Shown: piece by piece, positions 1-10,055 of the stretch
How the letters are laid out: the number at the start of each line of letters is the position of its first letter
Numbering within the stretch: the first letter of the stretch is position 1
Origin: Hysterangium stoloniferum
Lineage: Eukaryota; Basidiomycota; Agaricomycetes; Hysterangiales; Hysterangiaceae
DNA: 64,000 bases
Assembly: GCA_015178975.1 (NCBI GenBank)
Contig: WHVD01000116.1
Location: 186,001 to 250,000 of the forward strand
Direction: 5' to 3'
Notes under the pieces: generated by a model
Databases searched by the model: none
The model's input: only the letters and a program-made list of their open reading frames with translations
What the model was told of the DNA's origin: nothing
Program-made: the position numbers and the translations under genes

Positions 1-180
1 GATTGGACAGCCTTGCTCAACTACCATTTTACCTTCCATTCAAAGTTCGACCTGCAAGAGCAATACCTTCTCAACCACCCCCACCCAACAAATCTTCCAC
101 CACATGTAGTGGGTCTGATTCATCCAAAGCTTTGTATTGTTTTGACGGAAGCAAGGGCTAAGAAAGCAGAGACGCTGTAA
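1..180 (+). CDS. C-terminal end of an unidentified protein (partial, cut by window edge)
   Basis: Frame 1 is open from the first base to a TAA at 178-180, giving 59 residues without a start, so this is the tail of a gene beginning outside the window. The peptide is mixed in composition (opens DWTALLNYHF, ends EARAKKAETL), not repetitive and not transposon-like, which is why I treat it as host coding sequence. I do not recognise the family. The region after the stop has no obvious poly(A) signal that I can defend. It could equally be a last exon whose true reading frame starts at an unseen splice site to the left. Confidence 0.4.
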   Translation, partial: DWTALLNYHFTFHSKFDLQEQYLLNHPHPTNLPPHVVGLIHPKLCIVLTEARAKKAETL

Positions 181-440
181 GTTGCTTTTCATATATGACG
201 TCGGTCCACATGCTCACACCTGGTGATTCTGTCGATTGTTATATGACCGACCTGAACCTTGTGCTGCTTCCTTGTTTACACTCCATTAGTGCCTATTGCA
301 CACGTCTCCTGTACTCCACGTGGGACCCCACTGTGGATTGTTATTATTAATCGGAATACTGAGGAAGGATTCATATTCGCTTTGTTTGTCTGTTTTTCTT
401 TTTATTTCTTATAATATTCTTTAAAATGGGAAGGGATACG
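181..440. other. intergenic, nothing recognised
   Basis: Mixed-composition DNA between the gene tail at 1-180 and the proline/threonine-rich repeat that starts near 440. No convincing ORF, repeat or RNA seen. Confidence 0.5.
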
Positions 441-700
441 GACATGCATTATCAGATCATATCATATTGCCAACAACAAATGCCATGACAAGCACATCCC
501 ACACTCCATCCACTCTTTCTCCTCTCCCATTCAAACACAAGCCCAAGCCCAAGCCCAGCACCCATGCCCGAATACAAATCAGCCAGCTTTACATCCTCCA
601 CATAGACACAGATGAAAATACAATGCTCCCACCCCCATCCCAATCACAACCCCAATTCTCCACAAATAATCCATGACCCCACTCCCAGGGGATGCATACA
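441..700 (+). repeat. P/T/S-rich repeat unit, copy 1 of 3
   Basis: C-rich, CA/CC-biased stretch whose plus frame reads as a Pro/Ser/Thr/Lys-rich peptide. The same block (a core like ATGACAAGCACATCC followed by a CTCC-rich run and an AAACCCCAA-like core) recurs at 12430-12560 and 12600-12800. It lies just before the zinc-finger fragment at 752-838, so it may be a low-complexity exon of that gene copied downstream. Function unknown. Confidence 0.4.
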
Positions 701-751
701 AGGAGTTGTAGCGTGGGGGCACAGCTGTGGAAAAGTGCACCTTTGGATTTC

Positions 752-838
752 GATTTGCATTCACAGGGGCTGGGACACGGACACAGGTGGAAGAAGGAGG
801 GTCTGACGTTCAAGTGTGAGAGCTGTGCCAAGGTGTGT
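752..838 (+). pseudogene. C2H2 zinc-finger gene fragment (first half of finger)
   Basis: A plus frame reads GLGHGHRWKKEGLTFKCESCAK, the start of a C2H2 finger (C-x2-C preceded by F-K). I recall fungal regulators with a K-C-E-x-C-x-K-V-Y-R-H-P context, which this resembles. The second Cys is followed by AAGGTGTGTG, a possible intron donor. The matching His half is not visible before the unrelated sequence at 881-1440. Either the gene has been interrupted or the next exon is degraded. The acidic ORF at 1449-1805 may be its far C-terminus. Both assignments are tentative. Confidence 0.3.
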
Positions 839-880
839 GTTTTATTAATACATACCGACATTAAAAGGTTTGCCGGCACC

Positions 881-1440
881 CGAGCTGTCTCGTCAAATAC
901 CCCTAGTGTGAAGAGTCAATAGATTCTGACTGCTCAATATATGAAGAATAGTGTTTATCCAACTACTATTAGAGAGATAATCAGTGAAAGACTGAATATC
1001 TAGGGTAGAGAGATAGCAGCGCGAGTCGACTACAGTGTCGACGAGCGCAAAGACTTGAGAGTGGGACTCGACCTTCGCGGTTTGAGTCCAAAGACTATTA
1101 GTATGCGAGAAGACACTACCTTTATAGGTAACTGAGATGTTACCCTTGACACCTCTCACTATTCGACCTCTGGGTTGTTACGGGTCTGCTGGGTAAAAAA
1201 GTGTCTGTTCTCTTGGCGCCGAGTGTGCCCACAGGTATACACAATGCTTCGAACTAAGAAATAAAGGTACGCTCGAAATGTAAAAGGAAGTAGAGAAAGG
1301 AAATAATACTAGATAATAATGTACTATAATATGTCTAATATTAAACAGCCTGATCATGATATATACATACCCTTCACACCTAGGAACACTCCCCATACTG
1401 GCACAAAATCAGAATTCGACGTCACAATAGCATGGGTATC
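881..1440. repeat. unclassified dispersed repeat, related to 4663-4735
   Basis: The block near 1184-1255 (GTAAAAAAGTGTCTG ... CCCACAGGTATACACAA ... CTTCGAACTAAG) has a CpG-poor relative at 4663-4735. No coding potential was seen. It separates the zinc-finger fragment from the acidic ORF, so it is a candidate insertion. Ends and class not resolved. Confidence 0.3.
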
Positions 1441-1448
1441 ATCCGCAT

Positions 1449-1805
1449 GTGTCAGTTGCTGGACCTCGTCCATTACCCCAGCCCATACACAGTCGCAGTT
1501 GCATCATCAACATAACATGCCCACCCCCATGCCCCCCCCATACATATGCATACACATTGCCGACACATATGCCTATGTCGGGATATGGATACCCCATGAC
1601 TACTGCAAGTACAATGGCTGTTGCGGCTTTGAGCGGTGGTGCAGGTGCAGATATTGATGTGGATAATATAGATGATGTGCATATGAATGATATGGATGAT
1701 GTGCATGTGGAGATTGATGATGTGTCACTCGATGGGCTTGCGGACAGGACTGCAAATGGGGGTGGGAAGGTGGAGGATGAGTTGGAGATGAAGATGGAGG
1801 TTTGA
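1449..1805 (+). CDS. acidic C-terminal ORF, possible last exon of the C2H2 gene
   Basis: A plus frame ends at 1803-1805 after a Pro-rich segment, a small hydrophobic stretch (MAVAALSGGAGA) and a strongly acidic tail with repeated D-D-V-H/D-M-D-D motifs. Such Asp/Met-rich tails occur in fungal transcription regulators. The first ATG near 1501 or a splice acceptor before it is as likely a start as the position given. The region lies about 600 bp past the finger fragment with a repeat between them. I do not recognise a defined domain, and exon status is inference. Confidence 0.3.
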   Translation: MSVAGPRPLPQPIHSRSCIINITCPPPCPPHTYAYTLPTHMPMSGYGYPMTTASTMAVAALSGGAGADIDVDNIDDVHMNDMDDVHVEIDDVSLDGLADRTANGGGKVEDELEMKMEV

Positions 1806-2875
1806 GTGCTTCATGTTGGGTGTTGGTCTGATGTGAGAGATTCATATCACTTAGAAGCAATGGGTGCCAGTTTACATGGTGTACGTTTTACTATTCATGG
1901 ACCACTTTTCTTTCCCATTCCTTTGCTGTCCTCATCATGTTTTGTTTTAAAACACTGCACACACGTGTTGTGGGCTGTTTTTGTACTACCTCTTGTTTTG
2001 TTTTGTCAAGGTGGGGGGGCGTTCGGTTGAGTTTTGAGTGAAACTCACTCGACACATGATTGGACTTTTTACTACTGCTTTGGTGGGAATATATTTGTAT
2101 ATTTTGTATACATATGTGGCTTTGTTGGTTTAAGGCTGCATTTTTGTACGTGTCTATTCTATCTATGGTATGGCCGCATTGCAATTTGAAGATTAAAAAG
2201 TCCCTAGTGGTCTTGATGTTTTAAAATCAATCAAGTCGTACACAATTGTTTCAAAAATAAAGATCATCACACTGGCAGGTGATGTGAAAAATATTTGTGT
2301 ATGTCCTAGAATTGAACCAATGCCTACGGTGAAAATACGATACTATGATTTACTAAATACTTTATTGTTAACTTAGTGGGTAAGCTTTTCACTTATTTAT
2401 ATCATAATAATTTCTAGAAGAAATTAAATAATAGGTTTTGTGACAATACTTTTGAATGATGGATTATGGGCATATCATTCATTACCTTTTCTATTTTTCT
2501 ATTTTCTTTCTATTTTTCTGTCCATTTCATTAATTTCTCGCCATTATATATTGTGTGAGTTCAGAAACCACATGTGATGCATGACATGGGGTTAAATTTG
2601 TTGGCATTTAGACCACCAAGTAATTGAAACTCAACAGAGTGTTTTATGAACTGATTAAATGTCCCGAAAATGTCCTGAATATCAGGTAATTTTCTTTATT
2701 TACTCAAGTGTTCATTATTATATAGATGTACTCAGTGCCAGGTAATTAAATAGAGAGATGTCATACTGGTAATGGCAAATCTTTGACCTTTTGGTATATT
2801 GGCTCACAGTGTATAGATCAATCCACCTTAGTCCAAATGCAAATGTGGTTATATCCTAATAAATCTACCTTAGTC
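1806..2875. other. AT-rich flank, nothing recognised
   Basis: Probably includes the 3' flank of the acidic ORF, then AT-rich DNA. A tRNA B-box-like string near 2300 was examined and rejected. No ORF or repeat end is defensible. Confidence 0.45.
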
Positions 2876-3145
2876 TGTTAGAATATGGGAATAGAATAAT
2901 TAGTTAATCCCATATCTCATCTTGTGACTGCATAGATTCGACTAGTTCATAAACCATGTGATAGTTATATTTAGTTTAGTGTTTACTAGTTCCATAGTAC
3001 ACACAAATGTGCAGTGCACAAACCAGTACACAGATCATGTATTCTAGAATATAGTCTAGTCCAGTTGAGGAGTAGGATCCTCATCTGGAAGCCTAGTTAT
3101 ATCACCAGTTTTATATTCTATACTGCTCTACTCTAAGTGGCTATG
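2876..3145 (+). mobile_element. candidate copia-like LTR, cut by gypsy LTRs
   Basis: Starts TGTTAGAATATGGG, like the candidate LTR at 6893 (TGTTGGAATATG). It is interrupted at 3146 by family-B gypsy LTRs. A possible terminal remnant ending CCAACA follows them at 4133-4145. No target duplication was found for the copia LTR itself. Old fossil, CpG-poor. Confidence 0.3.
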
Positions 3146-3689
3146 TGTTAAGTGCCATGTTGGGAACTTATTCCGGAACTATTGGAAAGTCACTGGGAAG
3201 TTGGGAACTATCGGATAGGGTCAGGATGTCGGCTTCAGCTTTTGTGCTGCACCTCTACGCAAACGCTCAAAGTCCTTAATTTCAGAAGTGAGACTTACGA
3301 TGGAAGATATAGATATTCAGAGTTCCGAAGAGTTCTGAATATCGAGCGTACAGAAAGATGGGAGAAGGAATAAGAAACTAAGTCGATATCAGATCTAAGG
3401 TAAAGTACAAATTCGTGGAAACTAATATAAGTCTTCTCGTTATTGTACTACAAACTAAGACCATAATAAGACAGAAACGGAAGTATTCTTAAAACAGAAA
3501 TACAATAAGACATATCAGGGAGACAATATTCCGAAATGGAAATATAATAAACAAACGAGTGAATACTTGTCAATGGACAAATTACCAAATGCGGAACAAG
3601 GGAAAAATGCGGAAGATACGGTAACTATGATGTTCCGTAGTCAGAGATCGGAAGTCGGATATTGAAACATCCAGGGACGGGTCGTAACA
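3146..3689 (-). mobile_element. solo LTR of gypsy family B (544 bp)
   Basis: On the minus strand it runs TGTTACGACCCG ... CACTTAACA and is exactly 544 bp, the same length as the two LTRs of the large element at 52349-59967, and alignable along its whole length. No internal region flanks it. It abuts a second, partial copy at 3690 with no intervening base. Confidence 0.85.
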
Positions 3690-4132
3690 GTGAGACTTAC
3701 AATGGAAGATACAGATATACAGAGTTCTGAAGAGTTCTGAATATTGAGCATACAGAAAGATGGAAGAGGGAATAAGAAACTAATTTGATATCAGATCTAA
3801 AGTAAAGTACAAATTTGCAGAAACTAATATAAGTCTTCTCGTTATTGTACTACAAACCAAGACCACAATAAGAAGGAAATGAGAGTATTCTGAAATGGGA
3901 ATACAATAAGACAAATCGGGGAGACAATATTCCAAAACGGAAATATAATAGACAAACGAGTGAATACTTGTCAACAGACAAATTACCAAATGTGGAACAA
4001 GGGAAGAATGCGGAAGATATGGTAACTATGATGTTCCGTAGTCAGAGGTCGGAAGTCGGAAGTCGGAGGTCAGAAGTCGGAAGTCGAAGGTCAGAAGTCG
4101 GATATTGAAACATCTGGGAACGGGTCATAACA
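3690..4132 (-). mobile_element. partial LTR of gypsy family B, abutting the full copy
   Basis: Minus-strand LTR beginning TGTTATGACCCG at 4132 and lacking its last ~100 bp. It touches the full LTR at 3689. It carries a local expansion of a GAAGTCGG-type 8-10 bp unit at about 4045-4105. CpG sites are more eroded than in the full copy, so it is older. Confidence 0.75.
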
Positions 4133-4766
4133 CTACACTCCAACAGTAGAGAGTCCTCGTACTGTGATTCCCCTGGCTTGCAGATTATTTTAGCATAGTC
4201 CAAATGCAAACCTGGTTTCATCATGATAAATCTATTAGAACAAATGAATAGAAAGCTGAAGATCATCCAGAACATTGTGAGGGATGAGATAAAAGCTAGC
4301 TAGGTTTTATTCAACTATAACTACATCCCTGTGAGGATGAGATGAAATCAAAGGCATGCCATTCAAGAACTCAAGACAAGGGATGAAACATGTGGTGTCA
4401 CACATATTGATGACACAATCACAATAGGTTTGATTCCCTATCAAGATGCATTTGGGAAGATAAAGAAAGGTCCAGTAGATGTTAGAGTTACTTAGACTCA
4501 AAGTGTAGTGTCAATAGTGAGCTTGAGGGTGATCATTGACCGTTGACCTTTATGGTGTGAGGTCAATGGAAGGGTTGAAAGATGTTGATGTGTGGATGCT
4601 GTCTGTGATAGCAGAGACAATGCCTACACCACAACTTGCACAATATTACACAGTGTGATTTCTAGGTAAAAAGGTCTGTCTGTAGTGTCTGGTGTACCCA
4701 CAAGTATACATAACACTTCAAGCTAAATATGGTCTAAGATGTTTGAGGACTATCTTAGTTGAAATG
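4133..4766. other. AT-rich flank with short dispersed repeats
   Basis: The piece at 4195-4240 (TAGTCCAAATGCAAA...) is a diverged copy of 2830-2870, and 4663-4735 resembles 1184-1255. No ORF of note. Confidence 0.35.
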
Positions 4767-6454
4767 TGTTAGGGAGGACTTGGCTTCAGCTTATTTATAG
4801 GCTGCACCCTCACTAGATCGTGTTGTCCAATTTCAGACAGGTGGATGGGCACCCTGGGGAGTCCAGGCAGAGGTTGTGAGTCAAGATAGGTGAGAGAGAT
4901 AGATGTGCCGGAGCCCGTGGGCTCTGACTAGTGTGAGCAGTGTAATTCAAGTAGGAGTTTAGAGCGGAAAATGTATTAGATTACTGGGGGGAATCTAAGC
5001 CAATTTTCTGACTGGATTATATGTACAACATCTGCCAGTTTAAATAGACCATGGAGTGAATGACATATTAAATCCAGTAATGATGAAATGAAACGAGCAA
5101 AACATAAAACAGGAATAGTAAACACCAAGTTTGGTGTTAGGAATGGGACGGAACGGAGCGGAGTCCGAATAGTGACATATCATAAACCATAACGGGAAAT
5201 GGAGTGGGAGTGGAGTCCAAATCATGACAGGTCATTTGACTAAAATGTAAAATGGGAATGGGGCTCTGTTAGAAGGAAGACGGGTATTCCAAGCGGGGTC
5301 CAGTGACTGATGTGTGGGACGAGGTCAAACATAGACAGGGATGGAGTCTGGTGGGTTTTCTGGTGACTGAAACACAACGTAATAAAGTCAAACGTAGACA
5401 AGTCTGATGTACAGAGTCCAGTGGGAATTCTGGTAAACTGATAATGGGTGTGTATAAGTTAGTGCCCGGAGTCTGGTGGGATTTCCAGTCGTAACAGTAC
5501 CCTCCCTTTATACTGAAGTCCCAAAGAGGCTTTAGACCTCGATAAGGTTCTTGTCGGCTACACGTATATGTCAAAAGTCATGTCGGTTACACATATGTGT
5601 CAAAGAGACAGGTGATCTGGAAGGTAAGGTTCAGACATGATGAGCCTGTATAAAAATTTGAAAAAATGAAATTTCTTCTTCTTTATTACCCCCATCTTCG
5701 CAATAATGGGACCAAAACCAACACCAAGACAAGTTATGCTGACTGCTGGGCCCTCCATGGGCACTCCGTATCAGGCGCCTTTCAGCGTGGCCCAACTTTT
5801 GGTGCAGCGAGACAAGCAGCACTGTTTTTGTGAAGAAGCAGAGAAGGAGGCCAGGGAGGCTGAGGAGGCCTTGGACAGGGCGTATGAGGCGGCATTGGCT
5901 GTGGAGGAAGAGGCTGTGAGGCAGAAGAGAAAAGAGGAGGAAGAGGCTGCATGGGTGGCCGTGGAGAAAGTGCAGGTGGCTGCAGACAGGGCTGCAGTAG
6001 TTGCGGGAAAGGTAAGTCCCAAATTCCAACGTGTTGTTTTTTTTCAGTCATGATGAAGCAAAACATACATAAAACAGGAATAGTAAACACCAAGTTTGGT
6101 GTTAGGAACGGGATGGAATGGAGCAGAGTCCGAATAGTGATAAATCATAAACCATAACAGGAAATGGAGTGGGAGTGGGTCCAAATCATGACAGGTCATT
6201 TGACTAAAACGGGAATGGGGCTCTGTTAGAGGGAAGATGGGTATTCCGAGCGGGGTCCAGTGACTGATGTGTGGGACGAGCTTGGACATAGACAGGGATG
6301 GAGTCCGGTGGGTTTTCTGGTGACTGAAACACAACATAATGAAGTCGAACGTAGACAAGTCTGAAAGTACAGAGTCCGGCAGGAATTCCAGTAAACTGAT
6401 AATGGGTGTGTATAAGTTAGTGCCCGGAGTCCAGTGGGATTTCCAGTCATAACA
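4767..6454 (-). mobile_element. internally deleted gypsy element, LTR family A, with 5 bp target duplication
   Basis: Read on the minus strand: a 5' LTR fragment (6454 to about 6042), a short leftover of internal DNA (about 6041-5497) ending in the purine-rich PPT next to the 3' LTR, then the 3' LTR (5496-4767, TGTTACGAC...CTAACA). The 5 bp AAATG lies at both 4762-4766 and 6455-6459, so this is one insertion that later lost most of its interior. Only the 3' end of the interior survives, including the start of the antisense gene. CpG-depleted, hence old. Not functional. Confidence 0.85.
5706..6011 (+). CDS. antisense gene of gypsy element, first exon (coiled coil)
   Basis: This lies on the strand opposite to the host element, about 210 bp inside its 3' LTR. 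It starts MGPKPTP and is followed within ~25 residues by GPSMGTPY, then a long Ala/Glu/Lys/Arg-rich heptad region predicted to be a coiled coil. It ends at a good intron donor (AAAG|GTAAGT, 6012). The same start (MGPKPTP...GPSMGTPY) occurs in the plus-strand element at the right edge of the window, on its minus strand at about 63436. It is a recurrent part of this family, not a chance frame. Function unknown; known gag, pol and env parts do not match. Confidence 0.5.
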
Positions 6455-6892
6455 AAATGTATAAAATAAAAAATATAGTATAATTTAGAATAAAATATTA
6501 AATGTCACAGGGTGAAGGAGGAAGCATAAGAGAAAATTACACTGTCCCCTTTAAAATCCTTCATGGCCTAATACATAATTTAATATCACCAGATATGTAT
6601 GTAATCCAGACATAGTGGTTACTGGCTCAAATCCAGCTCAGGCCAATACTTTTCACCCTACTTATGTAATCTTTCCTTCTATAGTAAGATATCCAAACTT
6701 TCCTTTTTCCATGAAATCATAAGACTTCAAATCACTTAGAGGTCTAAGTAGAAATACACTCATTTGTTGCTGGCCACATGATAACTGGTTGTCCCTTTCT
6801 ATTAGATTCGAGCCAGTGTTCAAACCTTTAGGGGAGCTTTTTTCAGATATATTTTGCATTGATAGACCAAAACCCTTTCATCACTACAACCG
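6455..6892. other. AT-rich, nothing recognised
   Basis: No ORF, repeat end or RNA that I can support. Confidence 0.5.
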
Positions 6893-7119
6893 TGTTGGAA
6901 TATGAGCGTTACATAAGCTCGTAACACATATCCCTTTGTTCTATCCCATTTGTTGCCCCATTTAGTATTCTATTGTTTAGCAGACATATATAAGTAGCCT
7001 AGTGTTTATATATCTACCCATTCGTTTGCCTAATATTACTACAAGATATACGCACAAATGAAATTTATATACTGCTCTCATATGTAGTTCATTTGGAGCT
7101 TCTATATTTTATCTTAACA
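6893..7119 (+). mobile_element. candidate solo copia-like LTR (227 bp)
   Basis: Runs TGTTGGAATATG ... ATCTTAACA with a TATATAAG box at about 6988. It is flanked by AACCG (6888-6892) and AACCA (7120-7124), a target duplication differing at one base. No internal sequence is attached. Confidence 0.5.
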
Positions 7120-7372
7120 AACCACCCGTTATTTTACACAAGCAACCTTGAGATATTATATTAATGTTATATAATTTGTAAACTTCCACAGATGAACACC
7201 ATCATGGGACACAATGTGTAAGGCTGTCATCAATTGCAGCCTCACTGAGTCTCAGTCCAAATGTTGATAGGACTTGAGTATATTTGTCTATGAATGGAGA
7301 CGGCAGTACACGATAGTGACGGTAGGTAAAACGAGGATGATAAAAAAGTACTATGCGCATTTATCCGAATTA
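7120..7372. other. AT-rich, nothing recognised
   Basis: Ends in the TA target dinucleotide (7371-7372) of the following transposon. Confidence 0.5.
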
Positions 7373-8367
7373 AGGTAGGCATCACTTTAGTTCAGCACCT
7401 TATGTAATCATATTACTAAGTGCCAAGAGTGGCCAAATTTGCGAATCAAATTTTTGAAAAATTTATTATGAAGTCAAAAAATGAATTGGAGGGTCACTAT
7501 ACAGAGAGTTCTTGAATCTCTGGGTAATAATCTCTAGGATTTTCATCATTTTCATCATCTGAGTCCAAATCAGGAGCAAGATCTGGTAGAGGTTCTTCCT
7601 CAAAGTCATCAAAAAAGCCCACCAAGGTGAGAGATCCATCTTCTTCATCCACAATAAATGCTTTCTCATACATCCTTTCATTGCTTTGATCTAGATTGAG
7701 AGAAACTGGTTTGCAATTGAACTCATCATCATCTGGGACATCCTTGATTGTCACTGAGGGCTTTTTTTGTGCCTTGGATCCAAGGTTTTTGATGTGAGAT
7801 TGTGCAGCTTTAGACTTCTGAGGCATGGTAGTAGAAATGTGCAACTGCACGTTTGCTACTGTGCTGCTTATGTAATGTGGCCTGTGATCAAGTGCACAGC
7901 TTACTGCACAAGTACATGTGCAACTATACCCTCTTTTTCTTAGGAGAATTTTTATGTAAGTAATATAGGTACATATATTTGAATTTAATACAACTATGTA
8001 CTAATTTAATACAGTTTTCTTTTCCAATTTTAGGCCTTGAAACAAGGCTGCCCAATATATCACATGATGATTATGTAAGTGGCCAATACTGACACTGTCG
8101 AAATTTTGAAAATCTCAGAATCACATGGAAATGCATTTTTAAGCATTCAGAGACTCAAAAAAAAAGTCAAAATTTGTAAGTCCTACTACTGGGCAAAGGT
8201 GAATTATTTTTCAAGTTTTAAACCTGAGAACTGGAGGAATGGATCCCAACTCCACTTCCCTGGGCTTTAATTACAGATTATCTTTGTTGTGGAAGCACAG
8301 AAAGGAGTGCAAGCAGGTCACTCTTTTGCTTACATAAACAGGTGCCAAACTAAAGTGACGCCTACCT
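7373..8367 (-). mobile_element. 995 bp TIR DNA transposon with TA target duplication
   Basis: Left end AGGTAGGCATCACTTTAG and right end (reverse complement AGGTAGGCGTCACTTTAG) form ~37 bp inverted repeats with a few mismatches and one short gap. They are flanked by TA on both sides (7371-7372 and 8368-8369), the Tc1/mariner-type target duplication. It contains one small acidic ORF and no visible DDE transposase core. It therefore looks like an internally shortened, non-autonomous derivative. Confidence 0.75.
7497..7826 (-). CDS. small acidic protein inside the TIR transposon
   Basis: The ATG at 7824-7826 (MPQKSKAAQSHIKNLG) was chosen over upstream non-ATG codons, giving 109 residues to a TAG at 7497. 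It has a basic N-terminus rich in Lys/Gln, then an acidic C-terminal half with D/E runs (DSDDENDEN). I recall similar basic-then-acidic N-terminal segments preceding transposases of some basidiomycete DDE elements, so this may be the surviving N-terminal exon of the transposase. That link is from memory and not shown here. It is intact as an ORF and fills most of the left half of the element. Confidence 0.5.
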   Translation of the reverse strand: MPQKSKAAQSHIKNLGSKAQKKPSVTIKDVPDDDEFNCKPVSLNLDQSNERMYEKAFIVDEEDGSLTLVGFFDDFEEEPLPDLAPDLDSDDENDENPRDYYPEIQELSV

Positions 8368-8369
8368 TA

Positions 8370-8950
8370 CCTAAGGAAGCGGACACTAAATATTAAAGGT
8401 CCATCGTGGTAAGCCTCACAAGGCTTACACAATGGATAATCCACCTTACTGTTACTAGTCGATTTCCTTCAATTTTGTTCAACAAGTCAGCTGTTCAAGT
8501 CGTGTGGCAAGCAGCAACCAATAAAACACCAGTTCCTGATATTTATATGAGGGACATCATTCAAATTGCATGCACTCTATGAAGTCACGTTACTAAGTCA
8601 CCACCGTGGACTTAACATGCCTTATCACGGATACACACTATTTCCAACTATGCTTCCCACCTCATATTGTTGATGCTCATGTACATTCTAGTCGTTACAT
8701 TGACCAACCAGCCTGATTAGAGGTGAGCGATGTTGGGTCTTGGGACAGAACGCTTATTGTACCATTTACGGACAGAAACACAAGACAAATGGTGTTTGCT
8801 GATTGCCAACCACCTTCCAGGCTTCTATCGGTGACAGATTCGAAATATTAGCCTACAGGTGCCCTGCAATTAAATAATCCCATTACCTCAATGGAAAAGA
8901 GCATCCAAAATGGGCCGCATTCGGCGCCCATGGCTTCCACAGAACTGTGA
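8370..8950. other. upstream region of the C2H2 gene
   Basis: No ORF that I can support. Short ATG-initiated frames near 8891 could be a leader exon of the following gene, but no splice pair restores the right phase. Confidence 0.35.
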
Positions 8951-8963
8951 ACTATATATAAAA
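8951..8963 (+). promoter_or_regulatory. TATA-like box
   Basis: ACTATATATAAAA lies just before the open frame of the C2H2 gene. This fits a core promoter if transcription starts at about 8980-9000. Confidence 0.4.
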
Positions 8964-10055
8964 TACATCTGCGACATCGCCCTACTACTTGTCATCTCCT
9001 CATCTCCCCTCTTGTTACCAAGAATGCAATATAAAGACTTCGCCATTGTACTCCTCATCCCCAAAGGGTCAGTCGGCACCCCCCACTCCAGAACCCCCCA
9101 TTACTGCTCCTGTACTCCCGCCCTTACCACGGACTGAACAGCTTGGCTCCAAATCTTCCCTGGATTTGTCGGACTGGGGATTGGACGATTCCAATTATAC
9201 CTCGTATCTTCCACGAGGTGAAGACGATTCAGTGGATATTTTTCGTGAGTTTGTCGAGTCTTGCAATGTCCATAACCATATTTAGTTATGCATTTAGGTT
9301 ACTTGAACTTGGCGATGATAGAGTCATCACTGGCGTTCCTGTGGAACGCTTGTGCCGATACTCCAATCATCGAGCGATCTGATCATGCTAAGAACTCATG
9401 CCCACCTCGGGAGACCGCTCAGCCCAACCCTACTCCCAACGGAGCTCATATACCGATCAAGCCCTACAACCCAAAGAGAAAAAGGGTGGATGACTATCCT
9501 GAGTCTGAGCCGTCAAAGCGGAAAAAGACAGCAGATCTGCTCACTCCACAGCAACAGAAAGTAACACACGCAGTTACTCCACCTCATTCCACCTCTCCAA
9601 ATTGCGATGCAGTTTGGTGGTCTTCTGGTCCTCCCCGTCGACAGGCAGCAATAGCAGCTGATGATGCTCTGAGGCAATATCACACTGAGCTTGTGCCGCA
9701 TTCTGGGCCCTCCAATGCTCGCTCGTACCAACCAGCTTCCAGAGCTGGAAAACGACAACATATTGATGATAATGGTCCTTCCTCCCGACAAGCTGGACCA
9801 GAATCTCTGTGGAATAAATGGCCAAAAATCTGCACTAAGGAGACGCAACGCCCTCAGGAGCACCATGAAAAGCATCGTCTCATGTGTAGCATTTGCATAA
9901 GAAGTTTTAGTAGGGAAAGTGATTTGTATTGTCACCTAACAACAACAAAGCAACACAAGGACCATGCCGATTGTTTTTGTTCGTTTCCCAGATGTAACGC
10001 GGTATTCTCTCGCAAAGACGCATTTCAGAGGCATTGGAATAAATGCCACGGGTAG
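8962..10055 (+). CDS. C2H2 zinc-finger protein (two exons)
   Basis: Exon 1 is open from 8962 to 9244. Exon 2 is 9298-10055, and the intron 9245-9297 (GTGAGT...TTTAG, 53 bp) joins them in phase (F-R-Y-L). Exon 1 encodes a Ser/Pro-rich then acidic segment (LSDWGLDDSNY). Exon 2 carries basic NLS-like runs (KRKR, KRKK), a long polar linker and two C-terminal fingers: C-S-I-C...H-x6-H, and C-x4-C-x12-H-x4-H (CSFPRC...HWNKCH), ending two residues before the stop. This architecture suggests a nuclear DNA-binding regulator. The start is unresolved: exon 1 has no ATG in frame, so either a short upstream exon or a non-AUG start is used. It is the only host gene here without an evident break. Confidence 0.65.

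Noticed and set aside
2270-2400. Possible tRNA on the minus strand (GGTTCAATTCT B-box near 2300)
   Set aside because: No matching T-stem, acceptor pairing or A-box could be found.
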